Shown: piece by piece, positions 9,166 to 23,813 of the stretch | How the letters are laid out: the number at the start of each line of letters is the position of its first letter | Numbering within the stretch: the first letter of the stretch is position 1 | From: Mesostigma viride | Lineage: Eukaryota > Streptophyta > Mesostigmatophyceae > Mesostigmatales > Mesostigmataceae | Reading direction: 5' to 3' | Length of the DNA: 34,945 nt | Assembly (NCBI GenBank): GCA_009746045.1 | Contig: RPFO01000617.1 | Location: forward strand, 1 to 34,945 | Position numbers and translations under genes: made by a program | The notes under the pieces: model-generated | The model's input: the letters and a program-made list of their open reading frames with translations, nothing else | Told to the model about the DNA's origin: nothing | Database searches by the model: none

Positions 9166-10230
9166 TCAATATGACTCCATGTACGTAGACAAGCCATGAT
9201 GACCCCATGGGAGCCTGAATCCTCATCATTAAATACATAAATGCCACCCATGTACGTAGACGGGCCATGATGACACCAATGGAGCCTGAATCCTCATCAT
9301 TAATTACATAAATGCCAACCATGTACATACACGGGCAATGATGACACCATGGGAGCCTGAATCCTCATCATTAATTACATAAATGCCAACCATGTACGTA
9401 GGCCAGCCATGATGACACTGTGGGAGCCTGAATCCTCATCATTAATTTCATACATGCCAACAACACGTAGACGGGCCATAATGACACCACGGGAGCCTGA
9501 ATCCTGATCATTTTTTTTTCTTTGACATCCATGTACGTAGGCCAGCCATGATGACACCATGGGAGCCTGAATCCTCATCATTTTTTTTCTGAGACATCCA
9601 TGTACGTAGGCCAGCCATGATGACACCATGGGAGCCTGAATCCTCATCATTTTTTTTCTGAGACATCCATGTACGTAGGCCAGCCATGATGACACCATGG
9701 GAGCCTGAATCCTCATCATTAAATACATACATGCCATCCATGTACGTAGACAGGCCATGACATCTGACACCATGGGAGCCTGAATCCTCATCATTTACTA
9801 TTCCTTGACATCCATGTACGTAGACGGGCCATGATGACACCATGGGAGCCTGAATCCTCTTCATTTTTTTTTCTTTGACATCCATGTACATACGTAGGCC
9901 AGCCATGATGACACCAATGGAGCCTGAATCCTCATCATTAATTACATACATAAATGCCATGATCATCAATGACCCCATGGGAGCCTGAATCCTCATCATT
10001 AAATACATAAATGCCACGGTCCATGTACGTAGACGGGCCATGATGACACCAATGGAGCCTGAATCCTCATCATTAATTACATAAATGCCAACCATGTACA
10101 TACACGGGCAATGATGACACCATGGGAGCCTGAATCCTCATCATTAATTACATAAATGCCAACCATGTACGTAGGCCAGCCATGATGACACTATGGGAGC
10201 CTGAATCCTCATCATTCATTTCATACATGC

Positions 10231-13200
10231 CAACAACACGTAGACGGGCCATAATGACACCACGGGAGCCTGAATCCTCATCATTTTTTTTTCTTTGACA
10301 TCCATGTACGTAGGCCAGCCATGATGACACCATGGGAGCCTGAATCCTCATCATTTTTTTTCTGAGACATCCATGTACGTAGGCCAGCCATGATGACACC
10401 ATGGGAGCCTGAATCCTCATCATTAAATACATACATGCCATCCATGTACGTAGACAGGCCATGATGACACCATGGGAGCCTGAATCCTCATCATTTACTA
10501 TTCCTTGACATCCATGTACGTAGACGGGCCATGATGACACCATGGGAGCCTGAATCCTCATCATTTTTTTTTCTTTGACATCCATGTACATACGTAGGCC
10601 AGCCATGATGACACCAATGGAGCCTGAATTCTCATCATTAATTACATACATGCCATCCATGTACGTAGACAGGCCATGACATCTGACACCATGGGAGCCT
10701 GAATCCTCATCATTTACTATTCCTTGACATCCATGTACGTAGACGGGCCATGATGACACCATGGGAGCCTGAATCCTCATCATTTTTTTTTCTTTGACAT
10801 CCATGTACATACGTAGGCCAGCCATGATGACACCAATGGAGCCTGAATCCTCATCATTAATTACATACATAAATGCCAACCATGTACATACACGGGCAAT
10901 GATGACACCAATGGAGCCTGAATCCTCATCATTAATTACATAAATGGCAACCATGTACATACACGGGCAATGATGACACCATGGGAGCCTGAATCCTCAT
11001 CATTTTTTTTTTCTTTGACATCCATGTACATACGTAGGCCAGCCATGATGACACCAATGGAGCCTGAATCCTCATCATTAATTACATACATGCCATCCAT
11101 GTACGTAGACAAGCCATGATGACCCCATGGGAGCCTGAATCCTCATCATTAATTACATACATGCCATCCATGTACGTAGACAGGCCATGATGACACCATG
11201 GGAGCCTGAATCCTCATCATTTACTATTCCTTGACATCCATGTACGTAGGCCAGCCATGGAGACACCATGGGAGCCTGAATCCTCCTCATTAATTACATA
11301 AATGCCAACCATGTACGTAGACAAGCCATGATGACCCCATGGGAGCCTGAATCCTCATCATTAATTACATAAATGCCATCCATGTACGTAGACGGGCCAT
11401 GATGACACCATGGGAGCCTGAATCCTCATCATTTACTATTCCTTGACATCCATGTACGTAGGCCAGCCATGGAGACACCATGGGAGCCTGAATCCTCCTC
11501 ATTAATTACATAAATGCCAACCATGTACGTAGACAAGCCATGATGACCCCATGGGAGCCTGAATCCTCATCATTAATTACATAAATGCCATCCATGTAAG
11601 TAGACGGGCCATGATGACACCATGGGAGCCTGAATCCTCCTCATTAATTACATAAATGCCAACCATGTACGTAGACAAGCCATGATGACACCATGGGAGC
11701 CTGAATCCTCATCATTAATTACATAAATGCCATCCATGTACGTAGACGGGCCATGATGACACCATGGGAGCCTGAATCCTCATCATTAATTACATAAATG
11801 CCAACCATGTACGTAGGCCAGCCATGGAGACACCATGGGAGCCTGAATCCTCATCATTAATTACATACATGCCAACAATGTAGGTAGACAAGCCATGATG
11901 ACACCATGGGAGCCTGAATCCTCATCATTTATTTTATGAGACATCCATGTACGTAGGCCAGCCATGATGACACCATGGGAGCCTGAATCCTCATCATTTC
12001 TTTTTCTTTGACATCCATGTACGTAGGCCAGCCATGATGACACCATGGGAGCCTGAATCCTCCTCATTAATTACATACATGCCATCCATGTACGTAGACG
12101 GGCCATGATGACACCATGGGAGCCTGAATCCTCATCATTTACTATTCCTTGACATCCATGTACGTAGGCCAGCCATGGAGACACCATGGGAGCCTGAATC
12201 CTCATCATTAATTACATAAATGCCAACCATGTACGTAGACAAGCCATGATGACACCATGGGAGCCTGAATCCTCCTCATTAATTACATAAATGCCAACCA
12301 TGTACGTAGACAAGCCATGATGACACCATGGGAGCCTGAATCCTCATCATTAATTACATACATGCCATTCATGTACGTAGGCCAGCCATGGAGACACCAT
12401 GGGAGCCTGAATCCTCATCATTTACTATTCCTTGACATCCATGTACGTAGGCCAGCCATGGAGACACCATGGGAGCCTGAATCCTCCTCATTAATTACAT
12501 AAATGCCAACCATGTACGTAGACAAGCCATGATGACCCCATGGGAGCCTGAATCCTCATCATTAATTACATAAATGCCATCCATGTACGTAGACGGGCCA
12601 TGATGACACCATGGGAGCCTGAATCCTTATCATTTACTATTCCTTGACATCCATGTACGTAGGCCAGCCATGGAGACACCATGGGAGCCTGAATCCTCAT
12701 CATTAATTACATAAATGCCAACCATGTACGTAGACAAGCCATGATGACACCATGGGAGCCTGAATCCTCCTCATTAATTACATAAATGCCAACCATGTAC
12801 GTAGACAAGCCATGATGACACCATGGGAGCCTGAATCCTCATCATTAATTACATACATGCCATCCATGTACGTAGACAGGCCATGATGACACCATGGGAG
12901 CCTGAATCCTCATCATTTACTATTCCTTGACATCCATGTACGTAGGCCAGCCATGGAGACACCATGGGAGCCTGAATCCTCCTCATTAACTACATAAATG
13001 CCAACCATGTACGTAGACAAGCCATGATGACACCATGGGAGCCTGAATCCTCATCATTTACTATTCCTTGACATCCATGTACGTAGGCCAGCCATGATGA
13101 CACCAATGGAGCCTGAATCCTCCTCGTTAATTACATAAATGCCAACCATGTACGTAGACAAGCCATGATGACCCCATGGGAGCCTGAATCCTCATCATTT

Positions 13201-14570
13201 ACTATTCCTTGACATCCATGTACGTAGACGGGCCATGATGACACCATGGGAGCCTGAATCCTCATCATTTACTATTCCTTGACATCCATGTACGTAGGCC
13301 AGCCATGATGACACCAATGGAGCCTGAATCCTCTTCATTTTCTTAATGAGAGGATTCAGGTTACATAAATGCCAACCATGTAGGTAGACAAGCCATGATG
13401 ACACCATGGGAGCCTGAATCCTCATCATTTACTATTCCTTGACATCCATGTACGTAGGCCAGCCATGGAGACACCATGGGAGCCTGAATCCTCCTCATTA
13501 ATTACATAAATGCCAACCATGTACGTAGACAAGCCATGATGACCCCATGGGAGCCTGAATCCTCATCATTAATTACATAAATGCCATCCATGTAAGTAGA
13601 CGGGCCATGATGACACCATGGGAGCCTGAATCCTCCTCATTAATTACATAAATGCCAACCATGTACGTAGACAAGCCATGATGACACCATGGGAGCCTGA
13701 ATCCTCATCATTAATTACATAAATGCCATCCATGTACGTAGACGGGCCATGATGACACCATGGGAGCCTGAATCCTCATCATTAATTACATAAATGCCAT
13801 TCATGTACGTAGGCCAGCCATGGAGACACCATGGGAGCCTGAATCCTCATCATTAATTACATACATGCCAACAATGTAGGTAGACAAGCCATGATGACAC
13901 CATGGGAGCCTGAATCCTCATCATTTATTTTATGAGACATCCATGTACGTAGGCCAGCCATGATGACACCATGGGAGCCTGAATCCTCATCATTTCTTTT
14001 TCTTTGACATCCATGTACGTAGGCCAGCCATGATGACACCATGGGAGCCTGAATCCTCCTCATTAATTACATACATGCCATCCATGTACGTACACGGGCC
14101 ATGATGACACCATGGGAGCCTGAATCCTCCTCATTTACTATTCCTTGACATCCATGTACGTAGACGGGCCATGATGACACCATGGGAGCCTGAATCCTCA
14201 TCATTTTTTTTTCTTTGACATCCATGTACATACGTAGGCCAGCCATGATGACACCAATGGAGCCTGAATCCTCATCATTAATTACATACATAAATGCCAT
14301 GATCATCAATGACCCCATGGGAGCCTGAATCCTCATCATTAAATACATAAATGCCACGGTCCATGTACGTAGACGGGCCATGATGACACCAATGGAGCCT
14401 GAATCCTCATCATTAATTACATAAATGCCAACCATGTACATACACGGGCAATGATGACACCATGGGAGCCTGAATCCTCATCATTAATTACATAAATGCC
14501 AACCATGTACGTAGGCCAGCCATGATGACACTATGGGAGCCTGAATCCTCATCATTAATTTCATACATGC
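10231..14570 (+). repeat. Higher-order module L, copy 1 (4340 bp)
   Basis: Runs from one copy of the rare CAACAACACG monomer to the next. It contains an internal duplication: the monomer pair with AACAATGTAGGTAGAC occurs at about 11871 and 13867, 1996 bp apart. Confidence 0.85.
13323..13360. repeat. Internal hairpin, copy 1
   Basis: CCTGAATCCTCTTCATT, loop TTCTT, then AATGAGAGGATTCAGG. It is an inverted duplication of the monomer's core end, with one unpaired base in the stem. Confidence 0.85.
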
Positions 14571-16856
14571 CAACAACACGTAGACGGGCCATAATGACAC
14601 CACGGGAGCCTGAATCCTCATCATTTTTTTTTCTTTGACATCCATGTACGTAGGCCAGCCATGATGACACCATGGGAGCCTGAATCCTCATCATTTTTTT
14701 TCTGAGACATCCATGTACGTAGGCCAGCCATGATGACACCATGGGAGCCTGAATCCTCATCATTAAATACATACATGCCATCCATGTACGTAGACAGGCC
14801 ATGATGACACCATGGGAGCCTGAATCCTCATCATTTACTATTCCTTGACATCCATGTACGTAGACGGGCCATGATGACACCATGGGAGCCTGAATCCTCA
14901 TCATTTTTTTTTCTTTGACATCCATGTACATACGTAGGCCAGCCATGATGACACCAATGGAGCCTGAATTCTCATCATTAATTACATACATGCCATCCAT
15001 GTACGTAGACAGGCCATGACATCTGACACCATGGGAGCCTGAATCCTCATCATTTACTATTCCTTGACATCCATGTACGTAGACGGGCCATGATGACACC
15101 ATGGGAGCCTGAATCCTCATCATTTTTTTTTCTTTGACATCCATGTACATACGTAGGCCAGCCATGATGACACCAATGGAGCCTGAATCCTCATCATTAA
15201 TTACATACATAAATGCCAACCATGTACATACACGGGCAATGATGACACCAATGGAGCCTGAATCCTCATCATTAATTACATAAATGGCAACCATGTACAT
15301 ACACGGGCAATGATGACACCATGGGAGCCTGAATCCTCATCATTTTTTTTTTCTTTGACATCCATGTACATACGTAGGCCAGCCATGATGACACCAATGG
15401 AGCCTGAATCCTCATCATTAATTACATACATGCCATCCATGTACGTAGACAAGCCATGATGACCCCATGGGAGCCTGAATCCTCATCATTTACTATTCCT
15501 TGACATCCATGTACGTAGACAGGCCATGATGACACCATGGGAGCCTGAATCCTCATCATTTACTATTCCTTGACATCCATGTACGTAGGCCAGCCATGAT
15601 GACACCATGGGAGCCTGAATCCTCTTCATTTTCTTAATGAGAGGATTCAGGTTACATAAATGCCAACCATGTAGGTAGACAAGCCATGATGACACCATGG
15701 GAGCCTGAATCCTCATCATTTACTATTCCTTGACATCCATGTACGTAGGCCAGCCATGGAGACACCATGGGAGCCTGAATCCTCCTCATTAATTACATAA
15801 ATGCCAACCATGTACGTAGACAAGCCATGATGACCCCATGGGAGCCTGAATCCTCATCATTAATTACATAAATGCCATCCATGTAAGTAGACGGGCCATG
15901 ATGACACCATGGGAGCCTGAATCCTCCTCATTAATTACATAAATGCCAACCATGTACGTAGACAAGCCATGATGACACCATGGGAGCCTGAATCCTCATC
16001 ATTAATTACATAAATGCCATCCATGTACGTAGACGGGCCATGATGACACCATGGGAGCCTGAATCCTCATCATTAATTACATAAATGCCATTCATGTACG
16101 TAGGCCAGCCATGGAGACACCATGGGAGCCTGAATCCTCATCATTAATTACATACATGCCAACAATGTAGGTAGACAAGCCATGATGACACCATGGGAGC
16201 CTGAATCCTCATCATTTATTTTATGAGACATCCATGTACGTAGGCCAGCCATGATGACACCATGGGAGCCTGAATCCTCATCATTTCTTTTTCTTTGACA
16301 TCCATGTACGTAGGCCAGCCATGATGACACCATGGGAGCCTGAATCCTCCTCATTAATTACATACATGCCATCCATGTACGTACACGGGCCATGATGACA
16401 CCATGGGAGCCTGAATCCTCCTCATTTACTATTCCTTGACATCCATGTACGTAGACGGGCCATGATGACACCATGGGAGCCTGAATCCTCATCATTTTTT
16501 TTCTTTGACATCCATGTACGTAGGCCAGCCATGATGACACCATGGGAGCCTGAATCCTCATCATTAATTACATACATAAATGCCATGATCATCAATGACC
16601 CCATGGGAGCCTGAATCCTCATCATTAAATACATAAATGCCACGGTCCATGTACGTAGACGGGCCATGATGACACCAATGGAGCCTGAATCCTCATCATT
16701 AATTACATAAATGCCAACCATGTACATACACGGGCAATGATGACACCATGGGAGCCTGAATCCTCATCATTAATTACATAAATGCCAACCATGTACGTAG
16801 GCCAGCCATGATGACACTATGGGAGCCTGAATCCTCATCATTAATTTCATACATGC
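14571..16856 (+). repeat. Higher-order module S, copy 1 (2286 bp)
   Basis: Shorter module bounded by the same rare monomer, with one AACAATGTAGGTAGAC monomer and one internal hairpin. Modules L and S together give a 6626-bp period. Confidence 0.85.
15614..15651. repeat. Internal hairpin, copy 2
   Basis: Same sequence as copy 1, in module S. Confidence 0.85.
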
Positions 16857-19800
16857 CAACAACACGTAGACGGGCCATAATGACACCACGGGAGCCTGAA
16901 TCCTCATCATTTTTTTTTCTTTGACATCCATGTACGTAGGCCAGCCATGATGACACCATGGGAGCCTGAATCCTCATCATTTTTTTTCTGAGACATCCAT
17001 GTACGTAGGCCAGCCATGATGACACCATGGGAGCCTGAATCCTCATCATTAAATACATACATGCCATCCATGTACGTAGACAGGCCATGATGACACCATG
17101 GGAGCCTGAATCCTCATCATTTACTATTCCTTGACATCCATGTACGTAGACGGGCCATGATGACACCATGGGAGCCTGAATCCTCATCATTTTTTTTTCT
17201 TTGACATCCATGTACATACGTAGGCCAGCCATGATGACACCAATGGAGCCTGAATTCTCATCATTAATTACATACATGCCATCCATGTACGTAGACAGGC
17301 CATGACATCTGACACCATGGGAGCCTGAATCCTCATCATTTACTATTCCTTGACATCCATGTACGTAGACGGGCCATGATGACACCATGGGAGCCTGAAT
17401 CCTCATCATTTTTTTTCTTTGACATCCATGTACATACGTAGGCCAGCCATGATGACACCAATGGAGCCTGAATCCTCATCATTAATTACATACATAAATG
17501 CCAACCATGTACATACACGGGCAATGATGACACCAATGGAGCCTGAATCCTCATCATTAATTACATAAATGGCAACCATGTACATACACGGGCAATGATG
17601 ACACCATGGGAGCCTGAATCCTCATCATTTTTTTTTCTTTGACATCCATGTACATACGTAGGCCAGCCATGATGACACCAATGGAGCCTGAATCCTCATC
17701 ATTAATTACATACATGCCATCCATGTACGTAGACAAGCCATGATGACCCCATGGGAGCCTGAATCCTCATCATTAATTACATACATGCCATCCATGTACG
17801 TAGACAGGCCATGATGACACCATGGGAGCCTGAATCCTCATCATTTACTATTCCTTGACATCCATGTACGTAGGCCAGCCATGGAGACACCATGGGAGCC
17901 TGAATCCTCCTCATTAATTACATAAATGCCAACCATGTACGTAGACAAGCCATGATGACCCCATGGGAGCCTGAATCCTCATCATTAATTACATAAATGC
18001 CATCCATGTACGTAGACGGGCCATGATGACACCATGGGAGCCTGAATCCTCATCATTTACTATTCCTTGACATCCATGTACGTAGGCCAGCCATGGAGAC
18101 ACCATGGGAGCCTGAATCCTCCTCATTAATTACATAAATGCCAACCATGTACGTAGACAAGCCATGATGACCCCATGGGAGCCTGAATCCTCATCATTAA
18201 TTACATAAATGCCATCCATGTAAGTAGACGGGCCATGATGACACCATGGGAGCCTGAATCCTCCTCATTAATTACATAAATGCCAACCATGTACGTAGAC
18301 AAGCCATGATGACACCATGGGAGCCTGAATCCTCATCATTAATTACATAAATGCCATCCATGTACGTAGACGGGCCATGATGACACCATGGGAGCCTGAA
18401 TCCTCATCATTAATTACATAAATGCCATTCATGTACGTAGGCCAGCCATGGAGACACCATGGGAGCCTGAATCCTCATCATTAATTACATACATGCCAAC
18501 AATGTAGGTAGACAAGCCATGATGACACCATGGGAGCCTGAATCCTCATCATTTATTTTATGAGACATCCATGTACGTAGGCCAGCCATGATGACACCAT
18601 GGGAGCCTGAATCCTCATCATTTCTTTTTCTTTGACATCCATGTACGTAGGCCAGCCATGATGACACCATGGGAGCCTGAATCCTCCTCATTAATTACAT
18701 ACATGCCATCCATGTACGTACACGGGCCATGATGACACCATGGGAGCCTGAATCCTCATCATTTACTATTCCTTGACATCCATGTACGTAGGCCAGCCAT
18801 GGAGACACCATGGGAGCCTGAATCCTCATCATTAATTACATAAATGCCAACCATGTACGTAGACAAGCCATGATGACACCATGGGAGCCTGAATCCTCCT
18901 CATTAATTACATAAATGCCAACCATGTACGTAGACAAGCCATGATGACACCATGGGAGCCTGAATCCTCATCATTAATTACATACATGCCATCCATGTAC
19001 GTAGACAGGCCATGATGACACCATGGGAGCCTGAATCCTCATCATTTACTATTCCTTGACATCCATGTACGTAGGCCAGCCATGGAGACACCATGGGAGC
19101 CTGAATCCTCCTCATTAATTACATAAATGCCAACCATGTACGTAGACAAGCCATGATGACCCCATGGGAGCCTGAATCCTCATCATTAATTACATAAATG
19201 CCATCCATGTACGTAGACGGGCCATGATGACACCATGGGAGCCTGAATCCTTATCATTTACTATTCCTTGACATCCATGTACGTAGGCCAGCCATGGAGA
19301 CACCATGGGAGCCTGAATCCTCATCATTAATTACATAAATGCCAACCATGTACGTAGACAAGCCATGATGACACCATGGGAGCCTGAATCCTCCTCATTA
19401 ATTACATAAATGCCAACCATGTACGTAGACAAGCCATGATGACACCATGGGAGCCTGAATCCTCATCATTAATTACATACATGCCATCCATGTACGTAGA
19501 CAGGCCATGATGACACCATGGGAGCCTGAATCCTCATCATTTACTATTCCTTGACATCCATGTACGTAGGCCAGCCATGATGACACCAATGGAGCCTGAA
19601 TCCTCCTCGTTAATTACATAAATGCCAACCATGTACGTAGACAAGCCATGATGACCCCATGGGAGCCTGAATCCTCATCATTTACTATTCCTTGACATCC
19701 ATGTACGTAGACGGGCCATGATGACACCATGGGAGCCTGAATCCTCCTCGTTAATTACATAAATGCCAACCATGTACGTAGACAAGCCATGATGACCCCA

Positions 19801-21194
19801 TGGGAGCCTGAATCCTCATCATTTACTATTCCTTGACATCCATGTACGTAGACGGGCCATGATGACACCATGGGAGCCTGAATCCTCATCATTTACTATT
19901 CCTTGACATCCATGTACGTAGGCCAGCCATGATGACACCAATGGAGCCTGAATCCTCTTCATTTTCTTAATGAGAGGATTCAGGTGACATAAATGCCAAC
20001 CATGTAGGTAGACAAGCCATGATGACACCATGGGAGCCTGAATCCTCATCATTTACTATTCCTTGACATCCATGTACGTAGGCCAGCCATGGAGACACCA
20101 TGGGAGCCTGAATCCTCCTCATTAATTACATAAATGCCAACCATGTACGTAGACAAGCCATGATGACCCCATGGGAGCCTGAATCCTCATCATTAATTAC
20201 ATAAATGCCATCCATGTAAGTAGACGGGCCATGATGACACCATGGGAGCCTGAATCCTCCTCATTAATTACATAAATGCCAACCATGTACGTAGACAAGC
20301 CATGATGACACCATGGGAGCCTGAATCCTCATCATTAATTACATAAATGCCATCCATGTACGTAGACGGGCCATGATGACACCATGGGAGCCTGAATCCT
20401 CATCATTAATTACATAAATGCCATTCATGTACGTAGGCCAGCCATGGAGACACCATGGGAGCCTGAATCCTCATCATTAATTACATACATGCCAACAATG
20501 TAGGTAGACAAGCCATGATGACACCATGGGAGCCTGAATCCTCATCATTTATTTTATGAGACATCCATGTACGTAGGCCAGCCATGATGACACCATGGGA
20601 GCCTGAATCCTCATCATTTCTTTTTCTTTGACATCCATGTACGTAGGCCAGCCATGATGACACCATGGGAGCCTGAATCCTCCTCATTAATTACATACAT
20701 GCCATCCATGTACGTACACGGGCCATGATGACACCATGGGAGCCTGAATCCTCCTCATTTACTATTCCTTGACATCCATGTACGTAGACGGGCCATGATG
20801 ACACCATGGGAGCCTGAATCCTCATCATTTTTTTTTCTTTGACATCCATGTACATACGTAGGCCAGCCATGATGACACCAATGGAGCCTGAATCCTCATC
20901 ATTAATTACATACATAAATGCCATGATCATCAATGACCCCATGGGAGCCTGAATCCTCATCATTAAATACATAAATGCCACGGTCCATGTACGTAGACGG
21001 GCCATGATGACACCAATGGAGCCTGAATCCTCATCATTAATTACATAAATGCCAACCATGTACATACACGGGCAATGATGACACCATGGGAGCCTGAATC
21101 CTCATCATTAATTACATAAATGCCAACCATGTACGTAGGCCAGCCATGATGACACTATGGGAGCCTGAATCCTCATCATTAATTTCATACATGC
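16857..21194 (+). repeat. Higher-order module L, copy 2 (4338 bp)
   Basis: Near-identical to 10231-14570 at an offset of about 6624 bp; marker pairs include 11861/18485, 13857/20481 and 13195/19819. Differences are mainly poly-T length, a few substitutions, and exchange of some monomers. Confidence 0.85.
19947..19984. repeat. Internal hairpin, copy 3
   Basis: Same hairpin, 6624 bp after copy 1. It is followed by GTGACAT rather than GTTACAT. Confidence 0.85.
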
Positions 21195-21744
21195 CAACAA
21201 CACGTAGACGGGCCATAATGACACCACGGGAGCCTGAATCCTCATCATTTTTTTTTCTTTGACATCCATGTACGTAGGCCAGCCATGATGACACCATGGG
21301 AGCCTGAATCCTCATCATTTTTTTTCTGAGACATCCATGTACGTAGGCCAGCCATGATGACACCATGGGAGCCTGAATCCTCATCATTAAATACATACAT
21401 GCCATCCATGTACGTAGACAGGCCATGATGACACCATGGGAGCCTGAATCCTCATCATTTACTATTCCTTGACATCCATGTACGTAGACGGGCCATGATG
21501 ACACCATGGGAGCCTGAATCCTCATCATTTTTTTTTCTTTGACATCCATGTACATACGTAGGCCAGCCATGATGACACCAATGGAGCCTGAATTCTCATC
21601 ATTAATTACATACATAAATGCCATCCATGTACGTAGACAGGCCATGACATCTGACACCATGGGAGCCTGAATCCTCATCATTTACTATTCCTTGACATCC
21701 ATGTACGTAGACGGGCCATGATGACACCATGGGAGCCTGAATCC

Positions 21745-22735
21745 TCATCATTTTTACATTGCCATCCATGTACGTAGGCCAGCCATGATGACACCATGGA
21801 GCCTGAATCCTCATCATTAATTACATAAATGCCAACCATGTACATAGACGGGCCATGATGACACCATGGGAGCCTGAATCCTCATCATTAATTACATTGA
21901 CATCCATGTACGTAGGCCAGCATGATGACACCATGGGAGCCTGAATCCTCATCATTTTACATTGCCATCCATGTACGTAGACCAGCCATGATGACACCAT
22001 GGAGCCTGAATCCTCATCATTAATTACATACATGCCATCCATGTACGTAGACAAGCCATGATGACACCATGGGAGCCTGAATCCTCATCATTAATTACAT
22101 ACATGCCATCCATGTACGTAGACAGGCCATGATGACACCATGGGAGCCTGAATCCTCATCATTTACTATTCCTTGACATCCATGTACGTAGGCCAGCCAT
22201 GATGACACCATGGGAGCCTGAATCCTCCTCATTAATTACATACATGCCATCCATGTACGTAGACAGGCCATGATGACCCCATGGGAGCCTGAATCCTCAT
22301 CATTTACTATTCCTTGACATCCATGTACGTAGACGGGCCATGATGACACCATGGGAGCCTGAATCCTCCTCGTTAATTACATAAATGCCAACCATGTACG
22401 TAGACAAGCCATGATGACACCATGGGAGCCTGAATCCTCATCATTTACTATTCCTTGACATCCATGTACGTAGACGGGCCATGATGACACCATGGGAGCC
22501 TGAATCCTCATCATTTACTATTCCTTGACATCCATGTACGTAGGCCAGCCATGATGACACCATGGAGCCTGAATCCTCTCATTTTCTTAATGAGAGGATT
22601 CAGGTGACATAAATGCCAACCATGTAGGTAGACAAGCCATGATGACACCATGGGAGCCTGAATCCTCATCATTTACTATTCCTTGACATCCATGTACGTA
22701 GGCCAGCCATGAGACACCATGGGAGCCTGAATCCT
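21745..22735 (+). other. Irregular block within the array
   Basis: Contains linkers seen nowhere else (TTTTACATTGCCATCC; TAATTACATTGACATCC). It also has repeated one-base losses in the otherwise fixed core: ACCATGGAGCC three times, GGCCAGCATGATG once, GCCATGAGACACC once. Confidence 0.7.
22568..22604. repeat. Internal hairpin, copy 4 (perfect stem)
   Basis: CCTGAATCCTCTCATT, loop TTCTT, AATGAGAGGATTCAGG: a perfect 16-bp stem because this copy lacks the unpaired T. Confidence 0.85.
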
Positions 22736-23813
22736 CCTCATTAATTACATAAATGCCAACCATGTACGTAGACAAGCCATGATGACCCCATGGGAGCCTG
22801 AATCCTCATCATTAATTACATAAATGCCATCCATGTAAGTAGACGGGCCATGATGACACCATGGGAGCCTGAATCCTCCTCATTAATTACATAAATGCCA
22901 ACCATGTACGTAGACAAGCCATGATGACACCATGGGAGCCTGAATCCTCATCATTAATTACATAAATGCCATCCATGTACGTAGACGGGCCATGATGACA
23001 CCATGGGAGCCTGAATCCTCATCATTAATTACATAAATGCCATTCATGTACGTAGGCCAGCCATGGAGACACCATGGGAGCCTGAATCCTCATCATTAAT
23101 TACATACATGCCAACAATGTAGGTAGACAAGCCATGATGACACCATGGGAGCCTGAATCCTCATCATTTATTTTATGAGACATCCATGTACGTAGGCCAG
23201 CCATGATGACACCATGGGAGCCTGAATCCTCATCATTTCTTTTTCTTTGACATCCATGTACGTAGGCCAGCCATGATGACACCATGGGAGCCTGAATCCT
23301 CCTCATTAATTACATACATGCCATCCATGTACGTACACGGGCCATGATGACACCATGGGAGCCTGAATCCTCCTCATTTACTATTCCTTGACATCCATGT
23401 ACGTAGACGGGCCATGATGACACCATGGGAGCCTGAATCCTCATCATTTTTTTTTCTTTGACATCCATGTACATACGTAGGCCAGCCATGATGACACCAA
23501 TGGAGCCTGAATCCTCATCATTAATTACATACATAAATGCCATGATCATCAATGACCCCATGGGAGCCTGAATCCTCATCATTAAATACATAAATGCCAC
23601 GGTCCATGTACGTAGACGGGCCATGATGACACCAATGGAGCCTGAATCCTCATCATTAATTACATAAATGCCAACCATGTACATACACGGGCAATGATGA
23701 CACCATGGGAGCCTGAATCCTCATCATTAATTACATAAATGCCAACCATGTACGTAGGCCAGCCATGATGACACTATGGGAGCCTGAATCCTCATCATTA
23801 ATTTCATACATGC

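Larger units (their letters stand above)
6915..9765 (+). repeat. Left arm of giant inverted repeat
   Basis: The sequence matches the reverse complement of about 29335-32243 in order: terminal palindrome GGTGCGCGCACC (6919-6930), unique segment to about 8127, GC-rich minisatellite, AT-rich spacer and the first eight or nine 70-bp monomers. Homology stops abruptly at about 6915 on the outside. Differences from the right arm include scattered substitutions, a 125-bp extra segment here (about 7501-7625) and fewer GC-rich minisatellite units. Confidence 0.93.
21195..23813 (+). repeat. Higher-order module S-like, expanded (2619 bp)
   Basis: S module with about 333 bp more than copy 1. It contains the irregular block at about 21745-22735, where linkers are hybrid and single-base deletions cluster. 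Confidence 0.8.

Noticed and set aside
10148-10960. 270-codon minus-strand open frame in the satellite, repeated at 14488-15300 and 25581-26393
   Set aside because: It reads the 70-bp monomer in alternating frames because monomer length is not a multiple of three. Length tracks monomer order, and there is no domain or start context. Treated as a repeat by-product.
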